A stretch of DNA of 64,000 nucleotides from Amylostereum areolatum (GCA_012932865.1 SAXG01000124.1:1-64000); one strand, 5' to 3'. Counted from the stretch's first letter, positions 30,142-42,576 are shown. Numbers and translations: made by a program. The notes: a model not told the origin generated them from the letters alone.

Positions 30142-33100
30142 ATGTACGCGTCCTCTCATCTCTCGCCAGTGCGATGTTCTGATGATCTTGCGATAGGTCG
30201 TACAATCGGCGTCCAGCAGCGTTCGACATCGAGGACGATGTACATTACCCCACGCGGCCTGTGGACAAGGACAAGGCAGAACAGGAACTGGTAGTCAACA
30301 TCAAGAAGGCTACGAGTCCCGAGGAGACTGCGCCCAAACAGAAACACGTTCGCAGTGAGTATGGCCTTCACTCAATGCAGAATACGCTCATGACGCTGCC
30401 ACAGAGGCAATCGTATTCACTTGGGATTACCACTCGTCCATCTCTTTCTGGAACGGCTTGCGCGTCCAACCTATCTTGGCTGATGAGGTTCAGACTTTCA
30501 AGGCTCTCATTACAGTTCACAAGGTCTTGCAGGAAGGACATCCCAACGTGCGTAGTAGTTATCTCATTTACCGCTTCTGTGTGATCCAACCTGGCCATTA
30601 GACGATCAAGGAAGCTCATAGTCAGACTGGATGGCTCGAGACCTGTGGTCGTACCGGTCAGGATGGAGGGCGAGGTGCGTACTCTGTCTCGTCATTGTAT
30701 GTACAATCTTTAACACTACAGCAAGGTTACGCCCCTCTAATTCGCACCTACGTCCAATTCTTGTTGGCGAAACTCCGATTCCATCGCATCCGACCTGAGT
30801 TCAACGGTCTATTCGAATACGAGGAGTATATCACACTGAAGGGCATCGATGACCCAAACGAAGGGTGAGTGGTTTCTGTATACATCAAGAAGGGTCGAGT
30901 GAACATTCGTTTAGGTATGAAACCATCTCCGACCTCATGGGTCTCCAGGATCAGATAGAATCGTTCCAAAAGCTTGTCTTCGCGCACTTCCGCCACTCTG
31001 CCAACAACGAGTGCCGAATCTCAGCACTGGTCCCCCTCGTGAAGGAAAGCTGGGGCATCTATCGCTTCATCACCAGCATGTTGCGTGCTATGCACCGTCG
31101 TACGTGTTAACTCTGATCCACGGCGTTCCCGGTGTCTCAATCGGCTTGCCATAGGCACGGACGATGCCGATGCCCTACAGCCGCTCAGGGAACGTTACAA
31201 CGCCCAACATTACAGCCTTCGCAAATTTTATTACGAATGTTCCAACCTCAAATATTTGACTGGGTTGATCAACGTTCCCAAACTTGGACAGGTACAATTG
31301 TTCGTCTGCTAAGTTCACCGGCGAGCTGACATGCCTCGTAGGAGCCGCCAAATCTCCTTGACAGCGGTGGTGCACCTGACTTACCAGCTAGACCAACAAC
31401 AGCAGCGCTGAAGCCACCTACTCCACCACCGGCTGCCCCATCGCCTGATGCGGCTGCGATCAACGAGCAAGCTCGTCTTTTAAAACAGTATGAAGATCAG
31501 CAGGCCGCTCTACGTGCTCAACGTGACGCTGAAGAACGGCACCGTTTGGAAATGGAACAGCAACAGCAACGGGAGTTTGAACAACGTCAACGCGAACAAG
31601 CCGAGCGGGAACGACTGGCTCAGGAGCAGCTCTTGCAGCAGCAAGTTTACCAGCTTAACAACCAGGCAGCCCAGCGTCAGAATGAGCTTGAACGAGAACT
31701 TCTAGCCATGAGAGGGCAGTTTGAACGTGATCAACTGCTCCTGGAGCAGTACGATAGGGTACGTTTCGCGCAACTCATCCATGCGGCTGGAACTCACACC
31801 ATCGCAGAGAGTCAAGGCATTGGAGGGTGAACTGAGTGCCGTCTCTGTTAATGTCGGCTCCCAAATGGCGTCGAAGGATGACTTAATCAAGCAACTGCAA
31901 GACCAAGTCACTCTGTGGCGCAACAAATACGAGGCTCTTGCTAAGCTCTACAGCCAGCTTCGTACTGAGCACTTGGACATGCTTTCCAAATTCAAGCAGC
32001 TCCAGCTCAAGGCGAACTCTGCGCAGGAAGCCATAGATCGCATGGAACGCATGGAACGCGACCTCAAAGCCAAGAACCTCGAGCTCGCTGACATGATTCG
32101 TGAGAGAGACCGTGCTCGCTTCGACGTCGACCGCCAGAAAGCGTCTCACAAAGACGAGATTGACCGCCTTCGCCGTGAGATCAGCTTCGCACACGAGCGT
32201 GCGGAGGATTCGTCACGATCCAAGAGCTCAGAAGTGTCCAGTGTGCTATCCAAGTACAATCGGCAAATCACCGAACTCGAGGACTCCCTTCGCGTAAGTG
32301 GCAAGACTCTTTTGCCCTCGCACACTACTAACGCAATGAACAGTCCAAACAAATCCAAATCGATGATCTGCTCCGGAAACTTGATTCTGCGGCTGGAGAC
32401 GTGGAACGATTGCGCGAGGAGAAGGACCAAGAAATCGCCATTTTGCAAGAGGGTCTAGACGGTACCATTCAACAACTTTCCGACGCTCAACAGGTATGGT
32501 GGTAGCAACTTCTAAGTGACGTCTATCTCATGTACATTCAGACCCAAGGCTACGCGGAAGAAGCAACGAATGTTCAGATTGACACACTCATTTTGGACAA
32601 CAGGAAGAAGCTCAACCAGATCATTGGCGCGTCTCCACTTATGCACACTTGCAAGCTCTAGTTGATCTAACCCGTTTTTAGACTCTATTCTTCAGGCCTG
32701 CGTACAGAAGGTCGACGATTCTATCTACCAGCTCGAATCCCCGACACAGGCCGGCAACCAGACCTCGACACCAGAGTATACCCTGTCTGTGATAGAGAAG
32801 ACTCTGAGCAACGCCACGGATTTCGCGACCATCTACAACCTCTACATCGAGGGCCAGCCGGGAGGCGAGCATGTTGCCGTCATCACCGGTGCCAACGAGT
32901 TCGCTCAGGCGCTCGCGGATACGCTGTCAAGTGTGAAGGGTATCACGCGTCTGGCTGGTGACGACGATGCCTCCGACAAACTCGTCAACGTCGCCAAAGC
33001 GGCCGGCGACGTGGGCTTGCGCTTCTTCCTCAACCTGCAGTCGTACAAGCTGGACCTCGTCGATCCCAGTCAGCGCACCTCCGTGGCCATGCGCAACAAC

Positions 33101-33913
33101 GGCGAGACTCGCAGTGCCCTCAACAAACTGTCTGAGACCGTGGAGGCCATCATTCCCAAGGGCAAGGCGAACCTCGCCAAAGCGAGCGGGGACATCGGCG
33201 ACCTCGTCGAGCGGGAGATGTTGGGCGCCGCCCAGGCGATCGAGGCGGCCACGGAACGCCTGCAGCAACTCATGGCCCGTCCGCGCGACACGAGCCGGTT
33301 CAACGCCGTCGACATCCAAGTGCACGACTCGATCCTCGCCGCCGCGCTCGCGATCACGAACGCGATCGGGCGGCTCATCCAGGCGGCCACCGCGTCGCAG
33401 CAGGAGATCGTCGCGCAGGGCAAGGGTTCGAGCACGAGCCAGCAGTTCTACAAGAAGAACAACCGCTGGACGGAGGGCCTCATCTCCGCCGCGCGCTCGG
33501 TCGCCTTTGCCACCACCACGCTCATCGAGAGCGCGGACGGTGTGCTGTCCGGCACGCACTCGCTCGAGCAGCTTATTGTGGCGTCGAACGAGGTGGCGGC
33601 GTCGACGGCTCAGCTCGTTGCCGCGTCGCGCGTCAAGGCGAACTTGATGTCCAAGACCCAGGAGACTCTCGAGCTCGCGGCCAAGGCGGTCACCGAGGCG
33701 TGCAAGGCGCTCGTCCGGCAGGTGCGCGCGATCACCACGCGGCAGGCGCAGGAGGAGAACGTCGATTACGCCGGGATGGCCACGCTCGAGTTCAAGAGGG
33801 CGGAGATGGAGCAGCAGGTCGAGATCCTCAAGCTCGAGAAGGACCTTGGAGCCGCACGACACCGTTTGGGCGCCATGCGCAGGGCAGGGTACCATACCAA
33901 CGAGACCGAGTGA
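30142..33913 (+). CDS. SLA2: Endocytic actin adaptor Sla2/End4 (ANTH, coiled coil, I/LWEQ)
   Basis: Links PtdIns(4,5)P2-rich endocytic membrane and clathrin to the actin cortex. Twelve exons give 1068 aa: ANTH domain (VDKDKAEQELVVNIKKATSP, then IVFTWDYHSSISFWNGLRV), Pro-rich linker, a Gln/Glu-rich coiled coil of about 350 residues, and the C-terminal actin-binding talin-like I/LWEQ (THATCH) domain (FYKKNNRWTEGLISAARSVA onward). The start codon appears split: AT at 30142-30143, a 53-nt intron (30144-30196), then G TCG TAC, giving MSYNRRPAAFDIEDD. Other exons: 30197-30354, 30405-30547, 30602-30674, 30726-30864, 30915-31099, 31155-31291, 31342-31758, 31808-32293, 32344-32493, 32542-32626, 32682-33913. 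The intron 32627-32681 begins GC. Codon use becomes strongly GC-rich in the last exon. Confidence 0.92.
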
Positions 33914-34402
33914 GCGGGTGGGAAAACGTCGCGTTATTTCTTGTTTGCACTTTTATGAATTCAATACAGTACCTTCTTTTCGTTGCTTATCCTTCCCATT
34001 GTACATATAGATAGTTCCATCATCTCAAAAGGACATCCTAATACCATGCTGATATTCCGGGGGGTAGGGGTGACAAAGGAAACAGAAAAGGAAACCGTGG
34101 GCAGCGAGAGGAAGATGAGCAGGGTGCGAAAGGATGAAGAGTTGCGAAAATGAGAATGCGCGTATGCCACAAAAAATGTAAGAACCGTAAGTTGCAACTA
34201 AAACAGTACGTAGAAAGGGATGTTCAATTCCTCTAAGACGCGGGTAAAAACTATAGAGCAAAGCGAGTAAAATAGAAAGCAAAAGACAGGAGAGGGTGAA
34301 GGGAGCGGTGGTACGGGACAGGAAAAACCGAGTCGAAAAGAAGGAATAGGGTGGGTGGGCACCCGCCACCGTATGGCACAACAGAACCGTCTGTGGGTGT
34401 CT
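33914..34402. other. Convergent 3' ends of SLA2 and the next gene
   Basis: 489 bp between two converging coding regions; an AT-richer stretch consistent with overlapping 3' untranslated regions. No protein frame is supported. Confidence 0.5.
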
Positions 34403-37031
34403 CTAATTAGGCCCAAAATCGTTCTCAAGACTACTCCGGATGGTGTCGAATGAGCTCTTGCCAAGGTCGAGGAAGCTGTCTGCGGGCGCCGCTGGCTTGT
34501 CGGCCGCGATGGGACGCTTCTTCCTGTCCACCTCATCGTCGATCTCAAGGAAAGACGGCTTGCGAAGGATTGCTGGCCGCCCAGCTTCCTTCGGTACGGT
34601 CACGGGCACGACCGGCGGCGGCTTGTTCTGTGCGCGGCGTCCATTGTTCTTCCACGAGGGTGGTGGCGACAACGGTGTGATAGGTGCGACAGATGTTCGC
34701 TTATGGCTCTGGGGCTGGCTGCTGCTGGCCGAAGGGGCCGGTCGTGAGCGTGGCCGGGGCGGTGGGGGCAAACCAGCGCTCTGAGTCTCAGAAGGGCGCA
34801 CGTACTGCGTGTTGTCGTTGTGCACGGTCGCTGGGCGGGGACGTGTTGGCGAAGACGGGAATGTGTCGGAGCGGAAGGGCTGCTGGGAGAGTCTGGCTGC
34901 CGGATGGTGACTGCTCGTGAATTCACCGAACCGTGAGGAGCGCGAAGAAGGCAAAGACATTTCCTCGCTGGACATTGCATCCGAAAATGCATTGGAGAAG
35001 GAGGTCGACACGGAGGTAAATGACTGTCCGCGGGAACGCATAAACTCCGTGGTGCTTCGCTCGTTCTGTACAAGAGCTTCAAGCCTGAGCATATCTGCTG
35101 GTGCCATGATATGTTGCGGAGAGAACTCGTGCGGGCGTTGTCCGGGACTGCTCGGCATATCGCCGTCGTCCCAGAATGAGGACGTCGAGGACGCGCTGAA
35201 CGGATTATTGAAGCCAGGTCGGTCGCGGTCATCCGACGCGCTAAACACGGAATGTGTCTCGTCGTCCGCGGCGGACGCTGCTTGGGAGGACATTGACCGT
35301 CGCAAGCTAGTTCCCGAGAAGAGACGTCGACGGCCAGAAGGTGGACTATGGATGGACTGTGATGTTGCGCTTCCTCGCCGCTGCTCCACGGTTGTGGGAG
35401 AACGTGAGAACGCGTCATCCCGTGGGGGCGGAGAGGTTGGAGGATGACTTTGAGGGACGGAGCCAGAAGAGTTGGTGTGGCGTAAAGAAGAAGGGAGGGG
35501 CGGGAGGGCGATCATGCGCGTGTGGTGGAATGATCGCTGCTTCTTGACAGATCTCACGTCTTCCACTGTCGTTGAAGAAGTTGAAGCCGAACTTGCAATG
35601 GACGATTGTAGATGATGAGACGAAACGGCTTTCTTCAGCGGTCGCGCACTCGGTTCGGGCCGACGGTCATACTGGGTGACGGTAGCAGGGGGTGTGCCCG
35701 CCCACCCTGAGCCGTTCCAAACAGATGGCGAGGGAGGGGCCGTCCTCGATGAACTATCATGATGGCGCCGCTCCCTAGGGTCAAAACGTTGGGCCCCATG
35801 GTCGCGGCGGGAGGATGTAGTTGAAGCGAAGGAGATACTAGAGGAAGAAGATGCTGACGTAGGTGACGGTTCCCGAAGGTGGGCGCCAAGGAGAGGATCG
35901 CGGCGCGGGTCAGTGGGAGGGGTGGGCGGGAGACCGGCAGTGGGAGGTGGCGCAATAGGGGAAGGGACGAGCTTTGTACGAGAGGGTTGTCGAACAAGAA
36001 CGAGAGGATTCGTTGGGGAGACATCTGGAGGGGTGTGCAAAGGCAGAAGCCGGGTATCGAATGCAGAAGTTGAGCCCTTGGAGCGAGAGGGCCCTACATC
36101 CGTCATGCCCCTTGGCCGCGTTTTTAGACGGGGAACGGGTGGACGGTCTACGTCGACCGCCTTTGCCTTTGCCCTTGCCTTGTCGGTGAGCGTCGAGGAC
36201 GAGAGAGAGGGTCTGATTTGGGGGGTTTCGTCCCAAGGTCGTCCCGGAGCATATGGAGAGACGGGAGAGGCACTGCTGGGCATGAACGGAGGCTCACGGC
36301 GGATGATCTTGTCGCTTGCAACGGTAAGTCTGGTAACGAGTGATGTGATGAGCGCGGAAGAAGGAGGAAGGAACCGGCCATACGTACCGAGACGCGCGCT
36401 GGTGGTCGAAGGGGGGAGAACGGGGGGAGAGAGGAGGACTCAGGTGAGTGAGCGGCTTGGAGTGAGACTGGTCGGAGGAAGAGGTCATGGACTCGCGGTT
36501 GTAATTAAGGGTGAAGTCGCTCTGAAGAGCATGTGAGTCGGAAGTGGACGAGTCTGAGAAGACGGAGTATCTAGCGTCCTCCGGAGCGCCGGGAGGGCTG
36601 GGGAGATATTGGGAGGCGAAGGGGTCCATCTCGGAAGTGGTCAACACGGACTGGGCGTATGAGATGTGGTGCTTCTGAAGGTCAGAAGGAGTACGTGGCT
36701 CTGCTTCATCCCAGGAGGGATAGGCGCTCGACAACCCATGTATAGAGGGGGGATATGGCTCTAGACTACCGGTGTGGAGGGGGAGGGTGGGGGAGGGAGG
36801 TTCTTGGATAGTGAGTGTGTGTTTTCTGGGTTTGAGGCCGATTGCGGAGGCCAAATTATTGAGCTTTTTGCCCTGCTTTCCGGTACCATTCGTCGGCTTC
36901 TCACTGGAGAAGAGGAGAGCGGTGAGAAAAGGCGGAGAAGGGGAGTGACGAGACGTGACGCACTTTGGATAGTTCTTTGGGATGGAGGTCGAGCGGGACC
37001 ACCACGGACGAGACGACTGAGGCTGTAACAT
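34403..37031 (-). CDS. Unknown 831-aa Ser/Pro-rich protein
   Basis: Three exons (36964-37031, 36388-36903, 34403-36314) join in frame to 831 aa from ATG 37031 (MLQPQSSRPWWSRSTSIPKN). The N-terminus has a conserved-looking basic block (GKKLNNLASAIGLKPRK) followed by Pro/Ser/Thr-rich sequence with many SP/TP sites, a short possibly structured island (HIMAPADMLRLEALVQNERS), and a C-terminal charged motif (ILRKPSFLEIDDEVDRKKRP). No catalytic domain, signal or membrane segment is seen. The composition suggests a largely disordered scaffold or cell-cycle/cytoskeletal regulator phosphorylated at SP/TP sites, which is inference. A second-frame shadow of similar length on the plus strand was discarded. 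Confidence 0.6.
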
Positions 37032-37812
37032 TCGAGAGGGAGAATGAGAGTACAGAGGGAGAGAGTACAGAGGACAAAGAGCGACGGCCGAAGAGGGAGG
37101 GGAAGTCAGGGCATGGGAGAGCGAGAGCAAGCAGGAGTAAACGCAAAAATGGCGGACAAGTCGGAACACCCTCGCAATCTCCCGTCGCCCCGGTCCCTTC
37201 GCCAACCGCCCGTGCTCTCGTTCCACTCAACTTCGTCTTCTCCCCCCTCTCTCTCCTTTTCTTTTTCTTTTTCTCTTTCTTTTCTTTCTATCTCCTCCTC
37301 TCCGCCTCCCTTTCCTCTCTTCCTCAGTTCATTCCCCTGGCTTCCCCCCGTTAAATGAACGCAGCCGATGCCGTGGACGCGCCAAAACAGACGTTTCGTT
37401 GTCAATGACATAAGCCTCGTCGCGATCGCCCTAGATCCTCCCCACAGATCCCTGCCATCCCTGCCATCCTTCTCCTCCGTTCTCCTCTCCATCTGCGTTC
37501 TTCTTCCTCGAAATGGACATCGTCGCATACACCAGAGCGCCAGAGCGCTCTTCTCACGTCTCACCTCTTTTCCTGCTCGACATCGTTGTCCGACATCGTT
37601 CCAGGCACGCCGCTTCTCTACCAAAGTGGTCATACCTCCACTTAATCCCTCCCGAATCCCATACCGTTCCTCTTGCTCCCTTCTCAAGCTTCGCAGATAG
37701 CCCTCGTTTTCCTTCGGATCACCCTATATCCTCCCCCGACGCATGTTTGTTCTCACCTGACCCTTCGAATGATCTACTCAATGCGCCCGCGACCTGGCCA
37801 TCGCTCACAACC
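37032..37812. other. Divergent upstream region with pyrimidine tract
   Basis: About 780 bp between the start of the 831-aa gene (minus) and the small gene at 37813 (plus). It contains a nearly pure C/T tract at 37235-37325 on the plus strand, typical of fungal promoters. An ATG-initiated frame at 37513 reads into the small gene's first exon in the same frame; I treat it as 5' leader, but it could be a longer N-terminus. Confidence 0.5.
37235..37325 (+). repeat. CT-rich low-complexity tract
   Basis: Roughly 90 bases almost entirely C and T on the plus strand, with runs of CTTTTT and CTCTCT. Simple sequence; a common promoter-associated feature in fungi. Confidence 0.8.
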
Positions 37813-38105
37813 ATGGCGAGCATCAACTCCAACATCAGAAAGACACAGACGCCGAGTCTCCTTTCCCCGAGCGTTTCCACTCTACATCGAGATCGTTGCG
37901 GCCACTCGTCCAAACCCTAAACTGACAGGCTTCCCAGCTTGCGAACGCTCACGACGTCCAAGAGGTTGTAAACCGCAAACCTAAACCCAGAGGCACGTTC
38001 GCCGGGTCCGAGGCGGAACCTATTACCGTCCTTGCCACAGAAGCTGACGAAGCTACCGTAACGAAAACTCGGCCGATGGAGCGGACTTCTTTGTTCATAC
38101 TGTAA
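37813..38105 (+). CDS. Small two-exon protein, 75 aa, unknown
   Basis: ATG at 37813 has an ideal context (ACAACCATGG). Exon 1 (37813-37872) encodes MASINSNIRKTQTPSLLSPS; a 65-nt intron (37873-37937, GTTTCC...CTAAAC/CTGAC...TCCCAG) joins in phase 0 to exon 2 (37938-38105), which reads LANAHDVQEVVNRKPKPRGT and continues acidic and Thr-rich to TAA. No domain is known to me; the product would be a small soluble, probably disordered protein. The frame is open upstream to an ATG at 37513, so a longer form with a low-complexity N-terminus is possible. The alternative frame across the first exon is also open, which keeps confidence moderate. Confidence 0.5.
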
Positions 38106-38227
38106 CCCCCGCCACCAAAGCGTTAGAAAATAAGTGTTCAGGTAGGATAAAACTGCATGGTACAGGCGAAACCAAACGAACCATCGAATCTAGGGTATGG
38201 ATCAAGTCAGACGCGATGCGGAGAACT

Positions 38228-39182
38228 TTACCCAAGTTCCGCCCAGACGTCCTCCTCGTCCCGGTCGCGGACAGCTTGTGCGGCGCGAGGCATGTCTGAC
38301 AGCGCCCCACGCTGTGATGGCCTCTGCCCGTCCCGCGCGTCGAAAAGGACAGGATTCCGCGTCAAAGGCGCTCGCAGTTCGTCGCTTTCCCCGTCGCTTT
38401 CCAAGTCCATGTCCAGACTGTATCCTGCGCGTCGCGCGGCGGATAAGTCAATAGGTTTTGGACGCGCAAAAATTGACTGTCCGGACCTGTAAAAATAGGA
38501 AATATGGATGAGATCAATGTGATGGAGTGGTAAGCGATGAAAAACGCACTGTCGCACGACACTGGCTAGTCGACCGAACTGGAGCACGTTACGCGCGACG
38601 AGCAGCAGCGTATCGAAGATTTCTTCCTCTTTTGTCGCCGTCTCACATCCTGCAAAGACGATCACGAGTAGCGTCACCGCGCAGAACGAAGTCACGATGA
38701 GGTCGAACACGTTGAACGGATATTTCCAGAATTGCTGCACAGGCCGTCGTAGATTGAGATCCGTGTTTCCTGCAACTGCGAAACGCGACTCACCCGACCA
38801 AATGCGAGGAAGCGAATAACAACTTCGAGAATCATCGAAGTGTTGACGATGATCTCCAGGATGTAGAATGCGAAACCAGGACAGCCGTCCTTAAGACTAA
38901 GCACGACCGTTGTGATCGACAGTGCGGCCATGGCGAGGTATAGGACGATATAGACTCTTGAGTGCACGAATCGATTAGCAATTCCACGGGTAATTTCGCC
39001 CTTCGTTAGAGCATATATCGACCGTGCAGGCCTGTGCGGAGAATGAGCAGCCGTGGTGCACAGGGTGGGGGTTACACGCACCGTGCGTGGGGCGGTGGGG
39101 GGCCATTGAACTCGTCGCGGTTGAGTGGGTCGAGCTCTCCACTTTCCAGATCATCCAGCGTTGCGTCTTCCCGCCTAGACAT
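38228..39182 (-). CDS. Voltage-sensor-domain membrane protein, 260 aa
   Basis: Four exons (39082-39182, 38794-39031, 38550-38734, 38228-38486) give 260 aa from MSRREDATLDDLESGELDPL. Four membrane segments are visible: VYIVLYLAMAALSITTVVLS, FAFYILEIIVNTSMILEVVI, VFDLIVTSFCAVTLLVIVFA, and an S4-like helix with spaced arginines (LLLVARNVLQFGRLASVVRQ). There is no pore segment, so it resembles the lone S1-S4 unit of ion-transport proteins: a fungal voltage-sensor protein or Hv1-like proton channel is possible, but an aspartate-arginine selectivity pair in S1/S4 was not verified. The C-terminal 90 residues are polar and acidic. It is head-to-head with CWC25, 237 bp apart. Confidence 0.75.
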
Positions 39183-39419
39183 GGTGAGCAGGAGCCTGAA
39201 GAGGCTCGGAGATGTGTGTAGCTTGTGAGAGGATGCCGTTGCGCGGCCATGATGACATGAGAGTCTTCGGCAAGCGCCGGCGGCAGTGGACGCCGTCCAC
39301 AGCGCCAAACATGCCTCTTGTCCTCTCCCGTTCGCTGGCTCGCTTCGGGTTCAGCTCTTCTTTCCCAACGTCTTTCCCCGAACCTTTTTTGAAACCGTTT
39401 ACCAGCGCAATCAGTCAAG
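39183..39419. promoter_or_regulatory. Divergent promoter of the voltage-sensor gene and CWC25
   Basis: 237 bp between opposite start codons at 39182 and 39420. No TATA box noted. Confidence 0.45.
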
Positions 39420-40855
39420 ATGGGTGGCGGAGATCTGAATATGAAGAAGTCATGGCACCCGGTGCTCATGAAGAATCAGGAGAAGGTGTGGTTGAAGGAG
39501 AAGGAAGCGGTACGTCTTGTGTTTCTTTATCTCGTAGGCCCCCGTCTCATTACATGCCATATAGCTCGAGGAGAAGAAGAAGTTGGACCAACTCCGTAAG
39601 GAGAAGGAGGAGGAACGTCAACTTCAGGAGCTTCAGCGACTACAGGAGATGCAGACTGGGAAGAAGAGAACAGAGAAGTTGGAGTGGATGTATACAACGC
39701 CAGCGACGGGCTCGAAGCAAAACGAGGGAGAACTGGAGGACTACCTTCTAGGGAAGAGGCGGGTGGACAAAATTCTGACCGCCGACGATAACGTCAAGGT
39801 GCGCTTCATCACTTTATCTCGCATGTGCTGCATCTTAACGACATTTATAGCTCGGCGCCGCCCATAAGAACTTCATCGCGGTACAGAATGCGAACAGCAT
39901 ACGCGACATCTCCGCCAAGATCCGTGAGGACCCCTTGTTCGCAATCAAGCAGCAGGAGGCGGCGGCCTACGAAGCGCTCATGTCTAATCCCCTCCGTCTA
40001 CGCGAAATGCAAGAACGTAACGGCATCAAACCTAAGAAAGACAAGAAGGAGCGCAAGAAGGAAAAGAAGGAAAAGAAGGACCGGAAAGAGAGAGAAAGAC
40101 ACTCAAGGCACAGGTCGCTCACTCCGTTGTCCGACAACGCCCGTGGCGAACGATCCTACCACTCCAGGCGCTCGCCTAGTCCCTATGCCCGCCGCTCCCG
40201 CTCCCCCTACAGGTCACGGACCGCAGACACCCGTCCCCGCTACGATGATGACGATGACCGTTATTCTCGCCGCCGACCCGCCGATCGAAGTCCGGATCCT
40301 TACACTCGCCGACGTCCAAGCCCGACTTACGACGACGACAAGCGCCGAAGGCGCGACTCGGACCATCGTCCGCTACCGTGGCCGCGTTCTGACGAGTCGG
40401 CGACCCCGCCACGTAGTCCTCCAAGGGAAAGAGAACGATATGATCGTCACCGCGATTCTGACACTGTCAAGAGGGAGCGTTCACGCAGCCCCGACTTGCG
40501 CGAGTCCTCTCGCAAACGCGCTCGAATGAGCCCGCCTCCTCCCTCGCGTCCCCGGTCCAATCCTCCTCCCCGCTCCAGCGCACCGTCAGGTCCGCCCACT
40601 GAAGATCGTGCGTCACGGCTGGCGGCAATGTCGTCCAACGCGATGAGCTTGGATGAGGAACGGAAGGTGCGGCTGACGGCAATGCTGGAAAGGGAGAAAG
40701 CGGAGCTCGAGGCAGAGGAGAAGGCGCGCGTTAAATCGAAGGGCATGGGCGGCTTCCTCAGCCACGAACAGAAGAAAGTGTTCGGTGGGCAAGGGGGGCT
40801 GGAGGACAGGCTCAAGAGGGGAAGGGCGGGGCTTGTTTCTGAGCGCGCTGATTGA
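39420..40855 (+). CDS. CWC25: Pre-mRNA splicing factor Cwc25
   Basis: Joins the activated spliceosome to promote the first transesterification step. Three exons (39420-39509, 39565-39798, 39851-40855) give 442 aa. The conserved N-terminus [20 protein letters not shown] and [20 protein letters not shown] is the Cir/CBF1-interacting N-terminal-type domain of the family, followed by the block [20 protein letters not shown], spread over the first two introns. The middle is an RS-like, Arg/Asp/Ser/Pro-rich tail and the end has the conserved [15 protein letters not shown] with LEDRLKRGR. In a genome this intron-dense the factor is expected to be essential. Confidence 0.9.
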
Positions 40856-41065
40856 TTTTCAGATATTATGCTGAGGTGCTTTAGCTTGGGATGGCGTGTA
40901 CCATAGCTGCCCGTTTGTTTACGACGATATTGTGTTTGCGGGCATTATGATGAGTCCAACAATGTTATGGAATGCGATGGATGTGCAAGTGCGAAGATAT
41001 ACAGGATTTTATGGAAGATACAAGCAAGATAGCGGAATCAAAACATGGCGACAGATATAGGTGTA

Positions 41066-42576
41066 TTAAGCAAACAAGAGTGACACGCCCCTGGAGGCGG
41101 TCGAGGATGTTGTAGACGTTGGAGTTGTGGGCGACGACGTGCCGGACGACGTCGATCGGGAGCTGGCACGCGAGTCAATCGAGGGGGTGGATTTGGGCAG
41201 GAAGCTGACGAGCGAGAGGACAGGGCGGTGTGACTTCTTCTCGGAGCAGTGGTGGTCGATAGAAGGGGCAGGGACGACGACGTTGATGAACACTTTGAGC
41301 AGGGAACCAAAGGAACGAGGATGCGAGCAGGTCTGAGTAGATGCCGCGATGAGCGTGTGTGACGACGAAAAAATTATGAAGGCAGAACGGACCTTGGCAA
41401 TGGATGACTGGACCGGGATGGGAACGTCTGCAACGCTCAGAAGAGTAGATATAGGGGCTAGCGGTTTGGACGGCGCCGGATGGGGAAGCTCGGGCGCGGC
41501 GACCGCGCGGCGGCCCCAGTAAAGATCCTTCGACGTCACCCTGTCGCTTTTACGAGGATGGCCCTTCATTTGCGCGAGTCTCGGATAGGGGCAGGATTAT
41601 CGGCGTGTTAGGACACTCGCGAGAGAAGAGGGCAAGAGAGGGACGTACGTTACGCGTCCGATCCGCTGGGGGCTTGGTCAACGTGGCCGAGAAATGGACG
41701 TGGTGGTCGACGATGTATGAAGACATTGATACCTGATCAATGATGCAGCGGTGAAGGTATGTGAAGAAGCAATGACAGTGGGGGTCGGAAGAGAGCCGTG
41801 ATTGTGGTCTTTGGCAACGTGGGCGATTTATGTAGTTGGATTTCGATTCGGACTGGCAGACTGCAGCATGGCAAGAAGGGAGGGGAGGCTGGGCTGAGAC
41901 ATGGGATGATCGAGGGGCAAAAAAGGAAACCGAGTTGTGAAAAGGACCAGGAGGCAAGGCGGGTAGATAGATTGGTGAGACCTGTCTGCCTTATAATAAT
42001 ACGAAGCCACGGGGATGTGATCCCAGGATCGCGTCAAATTGTTTCGGTCCGGCCAGTTTATTTTTCGAGCGCCGTTTCGTCGCGCGTGCGCATGGCGCGG
42101 GCGAAAGCCTTAGAAGGAAAGGTCAATGTTCGCCACGCTTTCCACATTGAAACGCGAGGGGGAAAAACTCACGACGACCAGGTTGGACAGCGAGCGAGGA
42201 GGCACATCTTCTGTGTTGTTTTCCAACTCCCTCACGACCGTTTCAAAGTGGTCGGTGTTGACACTGGCATCTGAGCTCTCGCACTGAATCGAGGGGGACA
42301 ACTGTGAGGACGAAGGGCGCGGGTCCTCATTTACAGCTTGCTCCTGTGCCGGCGCTGTCGCGGTAGGGAAATCGTCGGTGAGGCTGAGCGAATTCTTGAC
42401 GCTTTGTCAGAGCAGAGCGAGTCCAAGGAGCTCTTTTCTCGTACCATGAGCTCGTCTATACCACCGGAGGCCCATCTCTTGGCCATGGGATACGGGTGAT
42501 GCCTCTTCTGATGAGAGGAACGGTAGCTGGGAAGCCGGAGCGGATAGGACGGCAATTGGTGTTGAGACGACGACAT
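41066..42576 (-). CDS. Unknown Ser/Thr-rich gene, partly resolved exon structure
   Basis: I do not recognise the product. Well-supported exons: 42445-42576 (MSSSQHQLPSYPLRLPSYRS start), 42173-42394 (SLTDDFPTATAPAQEQAVNE, then TDHFETVVRELENN), 41654-41732, 41393-41579 (LAQMKGHPRKSDRVTSKDLY) and 41066-41332 (CSHPRSFGSLLKVFINVVVP, Ser/Thr-rich end). The first two join in phase 0 across a 50-nt intron, the last three also join in frame; the link between 42173 and 41732 would need a 400-nt intron with a shifted donor, so there may be a missed exon or two separate genes. The region lies 3' to 3' with CWC25. Confidence 0.4.

Noticed and set aside
32927..33895. 322-codon minus-strand frame and 229-codon plus-strand second frame
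   Set aside because: Shadows of the GC-rich last exon of SLA2, whose third codon positions are nearly all G or C.
37106..37687. 193-codon minus-strand frame rich in Glu, Lys and Arg
   Set aside because: It is the complement of a CT-rich low-complexity promoter tract.
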